Assembly: GCA_016801845.1 (NCBI GenBank)
Contig: CM028909.1
Span: 12,318,813 to 12,382,812 of the forward strand
Origin: Polydactylus sextarius
Lineage: Eukaryota > Chordata > Actinopteri > Polynemidae
Reading direction: 5' to 3'
Length of the DNA: 64,000 nt
In this document: piece by piece, positions 25,120 to 62,046 of the stretch
Position numbering within the stretch: position 1 is the first letter of the stretch
How the letters are laid out: each line of letters starts with the position of its first letter
The notes under the pieces: model-generated
Database searches by the model: none
What the model was told of the DNA's origin: nothing
The model's input: the letters and a program-made list of their open reading frames with translations, nothing else
Position numbers and translations under genes: made by a program

Positions 25120-26253
25120 ATCCAAGTCTAGATAAACAAGTGTCGCTTAAAAATAAAAAATAAAGGCAGCCATAGATATCGTTGAAGAGATTTCACAGCA
25201 CCCACAGTGAAAGAGGGCTGGATAATAGTATCATAAACACTAGACAATCTGAAAATAACAAAGCAAAAGCTTCTGTAAACACCAATGACAGTGACAGCAA
25301 TCAAGTATTTTCTACCTCCAATTCCCATCAGTACAAATGAAGGTGAGTAAACATTAAGGATATGGGATCTAAAAACGAAACGAAAACTGTTTAACTTGTC
25401 CTGGCCTGGACTGTCACACCACACACAAAGGGAGGTCTAAAGTCAAATCCATCACAAATTCAGGGGTGAAGTCGCCTGGCGGTCACCCTGCTGACCTTCC
25501 ACTGACAACAGGATACATACAGGCCATTTGCATAGCTCTCCCTCACTTATATACACACAGACATGCACATAGACACACACAGGTTCAGAAAAGGGGTGGC
25601 ATGTTTGCTTAGGCAAAGGTGTGCTGAATGTGAAGTTTGCATACGCAGTCACTCCTTCTCCGTAGTCCAATAAGGGCATGCTAGCACCCGTGCTATTGCA
25701 TCTATATAGTGAGGAAGCCAGGTCTAAGTTCTGCTGTCTGATATTACAGCTTATTGCTAACAGGAAGAGTGTCACTCTCCCACATACAGCCACTTTCAGG
25801 CAGTCAGAACATCCAATCCAACTATGCACAAACATCACAGTCTTCAAGTGGTATGTTCACAGGACAAAATATCGATGGTAAGAGATGATTATGGTATTAA
25901 TATTCTCTAAACAAAGGATAAACTATTTTATGTACAGTATATATGACTTAAAACACTCACTCCTTATATCATTTTCTCTGACGCTTTACTCGTAGATTTG
26001 GCATACCTTCTGCAGAACCAGCTGCAAAAATCCACTCATTTAAAGTTGCTGTGTAGTGGTGGTGTGTGCGTACGTGTGGTGTGTGTGTGTGTGTGTGCAT
26101 GCACAAATGTTTTCACAGGTTCACTGCATTCCTAGAAACAATAAATGCAAGAGCAAAGTAAAAATCAAAGCCTCAGGGACCATGTCAGCACATGTAAGTC
26201 AAACTGCTGTGTGCGTGCATACATGACTTATGCATGCACTGGAATGTGCGTGT

Positions 26254-26270
26254 CTGTGTGTGTGTGTGTA

Positions 26271-26317
<47 letters not shown>
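26254..26317 (+). repeat. (TG)n(TA)n compound microsatellite
   Basis: A TG run is followed by a TA run, directly visible, about 370 bp from the b4galt5 stop codon. Confidence 0.95.
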
Positions 26318-26320
<3 letters not shown>

Positions 26321-26686
26321 CTATTTTAAGAAATGAGCACAACAATTTAGGGCTAAGCTAATTTTTGACTGAATAAGAAAAAGAACGGATGGATGCTGAA
26401 GGCCAAAACGGTGCAAAAAGGCATGTGGAGAGTTGAGACTAGATAAGCCCAGATGAAAGGAGTGATGGACAGTAGTAGCACGAACAAATGCAGCATTTAT
26501 GCTTAATTTTCTTATACGATTTATCCAACACACTTATTTGAGTCTTCATTTTTTTGCATACAAACAAAAGAAACAAAGCAAAGAATCGATCAACTGTGTC
26601 CTAAGCAGTGCTGCAACTGGTGAGATATGGCTGATATCCCAGAGGACTTTGATTCCCAGGTGGTCTGCAGTCCAGCTGTGCCTACA

Positions 26687-51417
<24,731 letters not shown>

Positions 51418-52301
51418 TATACAGGCAGAAAAAGAACACACGCACAATCACACACAGGCACGTTTGCTGATCTACGACGACGACAGACTAGTTCCGATGT
51501 GTCCAGATGCCAGAGTCGGTGGTCCGCGGACGGTCTGGGTTCAATGAGGCGAGCGGAGTGGTCAGTCTGCGGCAGCGGTGTGGAGGAGTCGGTGGACTAG
51601 GAAGTCAGTCTATATCCGCGGCAGCTCGAGCTCAGGAGAGATTCCCAAAATATTCAGGCAACAAATATAAAATCCATTCATGTGAGTGTGGTTTCGGTTG
51701 AAGCTAGGGGTGAGTCCGACGTCGAAAACGGCAGACGATGACAGCACGGTTAAAACTGGCCTGATAAATTCAGTGAAAGACCATCATTTGGCTCTCATAC
51801 ACACACACGCACACGCACACTCACACACACACGCGCGCGCTGTGTCTTTGATAGTGTTTGGGCGCTCCTGAGGTTTGCCTGCCAGCCTGCCTACCAGCCG
51901 TATGAATGGATCTATCCCACTGCAAAATGAACATTATCCAAAAGTGGGCGTTAACAGCGTTCGACAAGAATGTACAAGCTCACGAACCTAGCGACCAAAG
52001 ATTCATAGCAACGGGGTTAGTTGCTATGAACAACTAACCGTCAGATTGTAAAATCATAGGCGAGCAATATATAAATGACAAACATAGGCTAGCTGTTTGT
52101 TTGAACCACACTACAAAGCCAAAACACCACCATTTAAAATTGTGTTGCAGCCTGGGCTGTTACACCATGCTAAATTAGCTCAATTGGTTAAGTGATGATA
52201 CTGATTATACTGAAACTATTGTATTGTGGCAATTTTGCCAGTAAAATATAAACTCTCATAACCCAAAACAACCTGCAAGTTGAGTATGACAGCAGTAAGA
52301 G

Positions 52302-52333
<32 letters not shown>

Positions 52334-52855
52334 CACAGAGAGATTGGTTGTATGTAAGATCTATCTTTGTCCACGTTTCCACGTTTTATTTATTCATTTT
52401 TATCAATTTGACCAATAAATTTGCGTCCAATAAATGTGACAATGCGATAATAATGTTTCATGCTTTGCAGCTTGTTAACGTAAAACTACATTTCTTTAAT
52501 AAAACTACAATATCTATAATACAGTCCGACAAATTACGCGACACCGCAGTGTCTCATGGGAAACTGAGTACAATAATTTCTGTGAACATCGACAGTTTAT
52601 TTAACCTTGTTGACGAACTAAATTTTATCCATCCTGACATAAAGAAACACATATTTCTGGTATTTACAGCCGCATCAAAAAAGCGTCTGGGTGTTTATTC
52701 ACCAATACTGAAGGCCGTTCCTGTAGCGTAAAGACTACAACTCCCTACTGACGTTTGACCAGAAATCGTGCAATCGGGATGTCAACAGATACATGGACCA
52801 GCGACATGGAGATGACAGTCCTTTCTTATTACAAAACGCTGAGTTTGGGTTTAAA
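51418..52855. promoter_or_regulatory. Divergent promoter region between b4galt5 and slc9a8
   Basis: A 1.4-kb head-to-head interval. A G+C- and CpG-richer patch lies at about 51500-51640, next to b4galt5, and includes the palindrome GTCCGCGGAC (51522-51531). The slc9a8-proximal half is A+T-rich apart from a ZNF143-type site near its start. A 127-codon open frame crosses 52348-52731 without recognisable similarity. Transcription starts for both genes must lie here, but their positions are inferred. Confidence 0.65.
52734..52745 (+). promoter_or_regulatory. ZNF143/THAP11-type site ACTACAACTCCC
   Basis: This closely matches the vertebrate SBS/ZNF143 consensus (ACTACAATTCCC), a motif enriched near transcription starts and at divergent promoters. 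It lies 111 bp before the preferred slc9a8 start codon. A weaker reverse-oriented relative (CATGGGAAACTGAGT) lies near 52556. Confidence 0.55.
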
Positions 52856-53095
52856 ATGACTGGTTTGAGAATGAGGGGCGTTGTTCATAAAATTGTGTTG
52901 CTGTCCATTCTGCTCTTATTTGTAAATCCATGTGTGTCAGAGCGGGTTGAGGGAAAAAACTCGTTGGACCTACATCAGAAAGGTGACGACGTAGGATCTT
53001 TGAAAGTGGATACAGTTGTAAACCAGGAACCATTAATAAATCATGACAAAGAAGATGGACACTATTCAAGCGTCCCAGTGAAGGATGGACCGTCT
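52856..53095 (+). CDS. slc9a8: slc9a8 coding exon 1 (predicted signal peptide, acidic luminal segment)
   Basis: Encodes MTGLRMRGVVHK, then a hydrophobic core (IVLLSILLLFV) ending NPCVS-ER, a plausible signal-peptidase site, then a charged segment. The exon can end at GTAAGG (53096) or 5 bp later at GTCTGA (53101). The frame is open from at least 52793. Being coding rests on the in-frame join, not on homology. Confidence 0.65.
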
Positions 53096-56000
53096 GTAAG
53101 GTCTGAGACAATGAATATTGATTTCACCGATCTTTCTCTTAGCCGGCTTAGCTAGTTAGCTTTAGCTTCATTCGTAACGTGCCAAACAGGTTTTCTATAT
53201 AAAGACTAACCCCTGTAACAAGTTGATAACAACTGAAATAAATCGCATGTAACAGCTTATAAACATGTGTTTGTCGTAGTACTAACCACAGCATTAACAT
53301 TTGTAGCAGCTTAAACAGGAAGTCAACAGTATAACGGAGATACACGTCTGTCTAACTGATGACATGCTTCACACGTCAAACATGATTTTTCTTCTCCTGT
53401 TTACCTGCAGCAAGTCAAATGACACCGATAACTACAACAATGACACCCTCCACTCCACAACACCTGCTGCCAAGCCAACGACCCCAGCACCCCCAACACC
53501 AAAGCCCATTCTGCCAGTACAGACAGGGGTCAAGGCCCAAGAAGAAGAGCAGTCCAGCGGGTTGACCATATTCTTCAGTCTGCTGGTCATTGGTAGGTAG
53601 CCTGCTTCATATCTGCCTAACTCAGGATAAAAAAACAAAATCCTGTTTCAATCTATTACTGTCAACATCAATACAGGCTAATTCAGCACAATATATTATG
53701 AAAATAACCCCATATAAAGACACCAACATGTAAAATATATCTTAAAAGGCTGTTTCGACCAAATAAATAGTATATTCCCATGTGCTATGCAGTCAAGCTT
53801 TGCATATGAATATAGTTGGTCACTTAGATGGAGACTTACTGCCCTAGATGCCCCAAAGTACAGAAATCTGCTATTTGGAAATATTTTGGATGTAAGAGAG
53901 ATGGCACGTTACTCTAAGGTATTCTGTATACCTGTGAGTTTGGAAATGAGATATTTTCTCACTGTCTGGGGTTTGTTTTTAGCGCAGAACTCAAATTAGA
54001 AAGATATGAGCCCTGTACACTTGTCCCCTCTACATTTGTTTATTCACCACTAGTCATATCATCATCACAGTATTTCACAGCATAATGCACAGTATTACAG
54101 CATTGTCACATATCACATGTTTTCCTAACATCACACAGCCTTTATATGGACAATGCAGAACTTAGACCTCATACAGCCAGCAATAGAGTGCAAATTTATT
54201 TACATTTAGTGTACATGGTGATGATTTAGGCATAAAGGAATGGGATAATGATGGGAAGTGGTTACATATTAATATGTTTAAGGTCAATTCAGGTCAAGCG
54301 CACAAAGTACCCGTAATGCCTTTTAGTCCACTGCAGTTTAAGTCACATATTTACCACTGTAAAGGTTTAGACCAAAGAATAAGGTTACACATACACGATA
54401 CAAGGTACATAAGGTTACAAAGTAAACTCATTTGTAGTAAAACAACAATGACACTGTTTTTCATAATAAAATATTTATTTGTGACAGTCATTTGCCTGGT
54501 GTTGAGATGCAACTTAATACCTCCCCCATGGCAGAACAGCTTTGCTTTGATAAACCAACCTCTGCTAGCCTCACAGTTGCATATACTGCGTCATATGACT
54601 GATCCTATCTGCTGTGCTGCATTTTCACTGTATGTGTAAACTGCCATTTACCTTACATTTATTCACGTAATTGTTGCCTTGGGATTTTTTCATCATAATA
54701 ACACTGATTTAGCGGATGATATCTATGGCTGTCTACGGTGCCATCAAATTAATTTGATCTTTTAATTATCTTTATTGTACAGTCTCTGAACAATAATTTG
54801 TGTGTCAAGAAACTGCTCTGTAAAGCAAGTAACATTTAGCTAGATTATATGTTTTCCATGGACATCTCAGGTCAGTCTACAGTAGGTTATGTGAAGGAAA
54901 GCAAACAGAGGTAAAATATGAACAATATATGATGGGAACTATTTTTAGGTTGATCTGAGTTGGTGTGACATGGTGGTTTCAGACATGGATGTATTTGTCC
55001 TAAATATTCACTCAGTTGTTTTTGCTCTGCTCACTCACCCCAGGTATCTGCATCATATTGGTGCACTTGCTTATCAAGTTCAAGCTGCATTTTCTTCCTG
55101 AGAGTGTGGCTGTCGTGTCCCTTGGTGAGTACTTTCTCCATGGATGGTGACGAGCGGAGTTTTGAACAGTTTCAATCCAACAAACTAATGTTGAAAGTAA
55201 TATTTAATTTATCCAGAGTGTTACAGTTATGCTTTGATACATTCTATGTAAATGAAAAATGTAATGCAGTGAATTACAGTGTTCTCCTAATTAGCATATT
55301 TTACTCCAACTGTACTTTTTGTGTTTTCACTATAGATTTAGAACGTTGTAAAAAGATATACTGTTCACAGAGATAACATTTTTGCTTATTGCATAAGGTC
55401 ACTTCAAGTTACTGCCATGCCCCACAAATCCTTCCATTGTCTCCTTCTCTACATGTTTGTTCACTGGCCTTAAATCGCATCTGTCTTGACCCTGGAGGCC
55501 TTTTCATCTTGTGTGAGCTACATGCTGCATATAACACAGAATCCTTTCAATGTTTGTATTAGGCAACTCTGCTTCAGTGAGATAACGCTCTGCTTACAAA
55601 TCAGGAAGGACTGCTTTTCCTTCCTCTTCACTTCCTCCCTGTCATCATTGTCAGTGTCCAGTCAGTGGCCTCAGAGGTCCCATTCCATAACCTGTATATC
55701 TGGATCTGGGTCTTGCATGGTGGTTTGATTCTCATGCTTATTATTTTTTTCCATCTTATCTCCCCGTCTACCTCTCTGCCTGTTATGAGTCTTTGTTTTT
55801 TCCTCTTCTTTTTAATTAATATTCTGCTAGACCACTTAGCAGGAGAGCAGAAGGCCCATTGTTACTTTCCCAAAGACAAATAACTAAGGCTTCATCCCTT
55901 TTACACTCTCTGTATCTAAATTATTCCTGGATAATGTTGGACATTTGCTAGACATATATCTGTTTAAAAAAAATATGAAATTTAGGTTTGAATCTTATTT

Positions 56001-59000
56001 GTGTTCTGTTAGTGCTGAAATATGAAATTTTTAAAAATTTAAACTTGGGTATTGTTTTTTTTTGTGTGTGTGTGTGTCTGTGATCCTTTACAGGAATTCT
56101 AATGGGAGGTTTCATTAAGATTATTGAGTTCCAGGAGCTAGCCAACTGGAAGGTATAGTGTTCATCTTTTCTTGTATCCTCACTGCACTGGCCACGATTC
56201 ATCACAATTAAGACAACGTTTGCAAATAATGCTGTTAAGTTTTATTTGAATAATTTTGAATGAAGCTGATAACCACAGTGTACCTTAATGCACCAACATG
56301 ATTACCGTTCACACACATATGCAGGTTTACTCCATGAAGATACTACATGCTATTCATTGTGACCTCTTGAATTATATGCCCAAGATGTTTCAAATACATA
56401 AGAATAAGAACAATAGTCACTGCTTTCTTGACATTAAACAGAAGAGAGAGATCGGGGAGAAATGTCAGCACAGCTGAAGTGTTGGCTTATTGAAAACATG
56501 TTTTTCCTGAGGATGCAATTTGTCTGACAGCATATTCCCCAGGAAACCTCCACCTACCTCAGTAAACATCTGTCATCCCTGCACTGAAGTTTTTCTTTTT
56601 TCTTTTTGCCTTAGTCATTCATTTCTTGGCGACTGCTTTTTGCTACACATCTCATCTCTCTATCACCGCTCTATTACCTATCTGTAGTGATGTCTTTCCC
56701 TGGTTGTCCCTATGAGCCCTTGTTTTTTTTTTCTCCTGAATCTCAGCCTTTAATTAACATTCCTTGTTCCCTGCCAGTGAGTGAGAGAAGAAATGAACAA
56801 GAGAGGTAGAAAGAGGGAGAGATGTAGAGTGTGGGGGAGGGAGGAAACAAGGACAGGTTGTGTCAGTGTTTCTTGCACACAGGGGCCCATTGTTTTTTAC
56901 CCTGGTGGCCCCAGGGTATTGCCGAGTCATCAACACTAGTAACCAGAGCCCCCGGAGCCCCTTCTGCTGTGTTTACCCCTGTCCTGTGAATCTTTGGACT
57001 GATATCTGTGTGTTTAACTTACAAGCAGACCTCTCACCTTATCCATATGCCCGTAATCACTATACAGCTACACAAAAATGATCAGAGTTGAACGTAATGA
57101 AGGAACGCTGTGATAGGCAGCCGTTTCCTTGTGGGACCTTGAATAGGCTAAGTGGTTCATAGGTCATTGGAGACTTCAGAAAGCAGAGGTCATGAAGTAA
57201 GTCAATTATTTCTAACTTATTTGTTTTTGAGAGAGGCCCTAAGAGTAAGGTGCACCATATAACCTGTTCAATGAGTAGCACAACTCATTGAAAAACTGTC
57301 ACTGGCATCACTTTTATCCAGCAGCAACTCTTTTACAGTGCACTTACTTTAAGGGCCATGTTTTACCATCACTGTTATTTGTCTTTTTCGGTCACTAGCT
57401 GTTTGTTTTTAGGTTTAAATCAGATGCATTTAACTACCCTTTTAAGCCCTGCGTCATCTCCTCCAACTTGCATGTTTCTAAATCTGGCCCGCTTGGCTTA
57501 TCTATCCAGCCTCCGGGACGACCTCACAAACCATCAAGGGTGTGCAATCGCGGTGCTGCTGCCTGAGGGGTTTGTTTTGCCCTCGCCTTTCACCACCAAT
57601 CTGTTTTCTTTGCCTTTTCCTACAAACATCTCTATTTCCTGTCCTCTCCTTCAAATCCTCCCTGCGAAAAAGAAGCTTTTCCCCCTTTTGTGCATTTCTG
57701 GTACGATTCAGTGCTTTCGCTTTCCTCTCATCTGCCCATCTCTCCCCTGTGCTCTGACACAGATTGAAGAAGAATTAGTATGCTGGCATGAAACATCACA
57801 CTAGCAGCAGTGTTTCTCTTAGGCAAAGCACAGAGAAATGTATAGGTGAATATATTTGCATTGACAGTGCACATCAGATATTAATTTAGTCCTGGATTTT
57901 TTTCACCATTCTAGCATGTACTGTATAATCTGGGCTCATCATTTTCCCTCACTGACTTCACTGGTGTGTTTTAAGCCCCAAAGGGCAGCGCATACTTTTA
58001 ATAGATCTCTCCGACCCCCCAGAGAATGAGAGAGGGAGAAGGAGACAAGGAGAGCCATTTTAATTGTGGTTTCAGGGGCCATTTTCCCATGTGGTGATGT
58101 CACAGTGTCAGTACTGAGCCTCCAGGGAGCTTGTACTCAGAATGAAGGTCTCTCCATCGTTCTCGCTCATATTTTTTCTGTTATCTCTCCTCTTTCAATT
58201 GTGCTGCCTTCATCTGCGGAGTTGATCTTTTCTCATTTAGTTGAAGCGCTGTCTCCTCAGCACTTCCCCAGAGCGTACTTCTGCTCTCTGGATTTATCAG
58301 TTTCATTTTTTTTTCTTTTACAACATATATTTGTCTCTGATGTTGACCAACCTTGTGACTGGAATGTCATCACCTCTTGTCAGTCGACAGCTTTCCTCAT
58401 GGGAACCTTCTGGAGGTTGATCATATGATTTTAATCATATGATCATACAATATCATATTATCTCATATGATGTCATATGATTTTTTTCAATGCAACATTC
58501 ACCAAAAATTAAATTAATTTTGATAATTGATTATTTTGAAAGTTATAAAACAAAAAAACAAACATTTGCCCATTTCAGCTCCTCAAATGTGACGATTTGC
58601 TGATGATGATGAAGTACTCGCTTGTACACACCAGCTTATTTAAATCTGTGTAGATGTGCATATGCAAAGTCTGTATGCACTTATTTTTGTGGGCTTGATT
58701 CTTGCATGTGACAATGAATAATATACCCAAAGTCACAATATAGTAAATGCCTGGTATACCCCTTCTCTCAGGTATTAACTTTCATTACTGACCTGGCCTG
58801 AAGGTTAGAGCTCTGCTCTCTAAATGTCGAAAAATAAGTCTTAACCTGGAAGCATTCTTTGCTGGCCTACTTTCCCTGAAATTTGAATGCATAAGACAAA
58901 GTAAGCAGGAGGCTGGCCTTTTACTTCAGCATACATCCTCTATAGGCAATCCTCTATGCCTGACCCTTTTTTAAGAGCTTGTTTCTGGAATAGTGTGAGT

Positions 59001-62000
59001 TAGTGCCTCCCAAATTTATTACTGGAGCCAAAACCAGTCAGCAGTCTACAATTAAACAATATGCTTGTGTAATAATATTTTTCCGATTAAGTGCTAACAC
59101 TGTATTTTCAGACTTTCTGTTGCATTTAATGCATTCAGCTTTTGTCAGTTTATGATGTGTCATATCTATTACTGGATTTAAAATGTGGTTTCCAGAGGAA
59201 GGTAAATCAGTCTTAATTGTCTGACTGCAGTTATTTTTTGTTCACATTTACAGAAGTCATCTCTCAAACATTTTAACTAATTTTTTTCGTTTCTATTTTT
59301 TTCAAATATCTTTTTTTAAAAAAATGAGGAAACAGGCACCAAATGTGGAAGTGGTTATCTTCCTTTTCATATGCTTTTGGGCTTGTCAATTGTGTCAGGC
59401 TCTAAAACTCGCTCCTATAATACAAAAAGACATTGTTGACTACATGGACTGACCTTTAACCTGGCTTTTGTTTTTCTACATTTTTTTGACAAACCAAACT
59501 ACAGTGTCCACCATCACCAATATTAGGTTCTATTAGCTTTTATCAGTATATCACTATATTGATTTTTACATTATTAACCCAGATTTTAAGCAAAAGATAC
59601 ACACACACAAGCAGTCTATACAGCATACACATGGACACATGGTGCATCATGCACAGACACATTAGCAGCCGGAGCGTAATGCATGGGCACATGATGCCTA
59701 CGCCTGATCTGGGAGCCTGGCCCATTTAGCTGAGAAGCAACAATGATTTCATTATATCGCTGAAATAATCAGAGAGCTAAGGTCACTGGGATATATTTGT
59801 GTGTGCACTGGTACGTGTACGTTAGAGAGACTCATATTTAAAAAAAAAAAAAGCATGCATATGTATCACTTCCTTTTCACAGCATGTATGAGACCTGTCA
59901 GTAGTAGTATTTAAATGCAAACAAGAATTGGCTCGCAGCCAGGCATTCCCTCCTGATGAACACTGTGTGTGTGTGTGTGTGTGTGTGTCAGTGGATGGGT
60001 AGGTGTGTATGCATTCAGATTTTGATCATTTTAAATAATACCGTATCAAATAATAGAGTGCTCGGGTGTGTGTGTGTACGCTTATGTGTTTGTCATCCTA
60101 GAGACAACACCCAACTTTTTAGAATAGTTTGCATGCGTTTGCGAACAGTTGAGTCTTGATCTCATGACAAAGTATTAGGTAAAGGGGATGATCACTGAAA
60201 TGACTTGTAAGTGAGATGAACAGGAGGAAATCTTTTGTCAGAGACTACGTAATAACCACTTGTTCTATCATTCAGTGACACCCTCATAATGTGCTCATAT
60301 CTAATTTTATTGATTAGTGGTAGAATTTGTGACTACTGTAGGTTTCAAGGTGTCAAGGCCTGATAGAACAAACCAGTCCAAGTTCGATTTGTAACATGTT
60401 TACTGTTCACTGTGTTGAATAGGCTACAAATCCTTTTTTCAAAATGTGGTGATTTGTAATTCATGTAATCTAAATGGATTTTTCGTTTTAGCTCCAGCGT
60501 CACAATAGTTGGATTACACATTTTTCATGTAACTCTACAATTGTTTCCTATCTGCCAGTGTGCACACTAAGCTTAGAGTTAATAGTATGTCATTTGACCA
60601 CTGGTGCTTTTGTACTATGGAAATGTGGATTGTATGTAACTTTGTCCTTCTCTAACAGGAGGAAGAAATGTTCCGCCCAAATATGTTCTTCCTTTTACTG
60701 CTGCCACCTATCATCTTTGAATCTGGATACTCTTTACATAAGGTACGGCCGAATTTACATGGCATCAGTTGAAAGACAATGCTCACATGTACAGAACAGC
60801 ATGAACCAACATACATATTCAAATGTAACATATGGGTGTGTTTTTTTTTTTTTTTTTTTGGCCGCAAATCAGTTTGTCAATAATCCTAATCATAATGTTG
60901 TATACTGAAAAGTGATCACAGATAAAAATTAAAATCACCAAAAGAAATAAATAATGATGTAATGAATATTTTAAGTACCACTTTGACAAAAAATCACAAG
61001 CAAATGAAATACTCGCCTCTGTACTTATATGAAAGCATAAAAGTATAAGCTTTTTTCTGTCTATCACTTGCAGTCTAGCTTGTGTTATTATTGATATGCA
61101 CTGGTGTCATACAGTACATTATCATAAGTAAAGTGTGAAATGAATCTGCATGGTCTTGTTTTTACTTCTCATTTTTCAATCTCACAAACAGAACAGGATT
61201 TAAAAAGTCACTGACTTGTGTTCTACTGCTGCGTAATCATGTTTTTTCTGCACCAGAACTGTGCATCATTTTTCAGTTTATTGCTGCATGTTACATAACA
61301 CAATGTTACTCCAGTAGTCATGCTACCACCGGGACAATAAATACATAAGCTGTTTGTCTATGTACGTACAGGGGAACTTCTTCCAGAACATTGGCTCCAT
61401 TACACTCTTTGCTGTGATTGGCACAGCAATCTCTGCCTTCATAGTTGGAGGAGGCATCTATTTCCTTGGGCAGGTGAGGGTTTTACCTGCATCTGAGTAT
61501 GAGTTTTCATGACTTTAGGCTTTTCTAGAATGAAATCTTAACATAATTAATGTAGAGAATGTTTTTTTCATATAAAGATTCTGAAAGGCATTGCTTATAG
61601 TACTTTCTTCCTTGTATAGATTCATATTACCCTTCTGCATGTCTGCCTTAATATGTTATTTGTTTGTGTGTTTTTCCAGGCAGATGTGATCTACAAGATG
61701 ACCATGACTGATAGGTGAGTTAGATTTCCGCTTCAGCTATAGTTAACATATTTGTTACATCCCCGTATTAGAACAGTAAACCTTTGTACTCTACTAACTA
61801 ATTTCGTTGGTGCACAGTGTGTCTTTTGATAATTAATTTCCTTCACCAACAAGAGTATGTTTTCAGCCTCATTTCTCTGACTTACAGCAACCGCTTAGCA
61901 GATTTTAATGGCATTTGGAAGGAATTTAGGACATGAGCCAAGAAATAGCTGATTAGATTTTGGCAGGCAATGTCCCAAAATGTAATGTTTTTCCAGCACA

Positions 62001-62014
62001 TACTGTACTGTAGC

Positions 62015-62046
<32 letters not shown>

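Larger units (their letters stand above)
22321..26686 (-). other. b4galt5: b4galt5 3' UTR (inferred, about 4.4 kb)
   Basis: This runs from the b4galt5 stop codon to the only canonical AATAAA I see on the minus strand downstream (22341-22346), which is followed by a GT-rich stretch. Long 3' UTRs are usual for this gene in vertebrates. The span contains a poly(T) tract on plus (22557-22583), an ACAA tetranucleotide tract (23282-23316), GT and TG/TA microsatellites, and a C-rich run (25090-25119) that is G-rich in the transcript. No other gene was recognised. The exact 3' end needs transcript data. Confidence 0.55.

Noticed and set aside
54274..54639. 121-codon plus-strand frame in slc9a8 intron 2
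   Set aside because: No domain, no codon pattern, A+T-rich intron.
57358..57804. 148-codon plus-strand frame in slc9a8 intron 4
   Set aside because: Pyrimidine-rich low-complexity sequence giving Ser/Leu/Pro/Phe; no homology and inside an intron.
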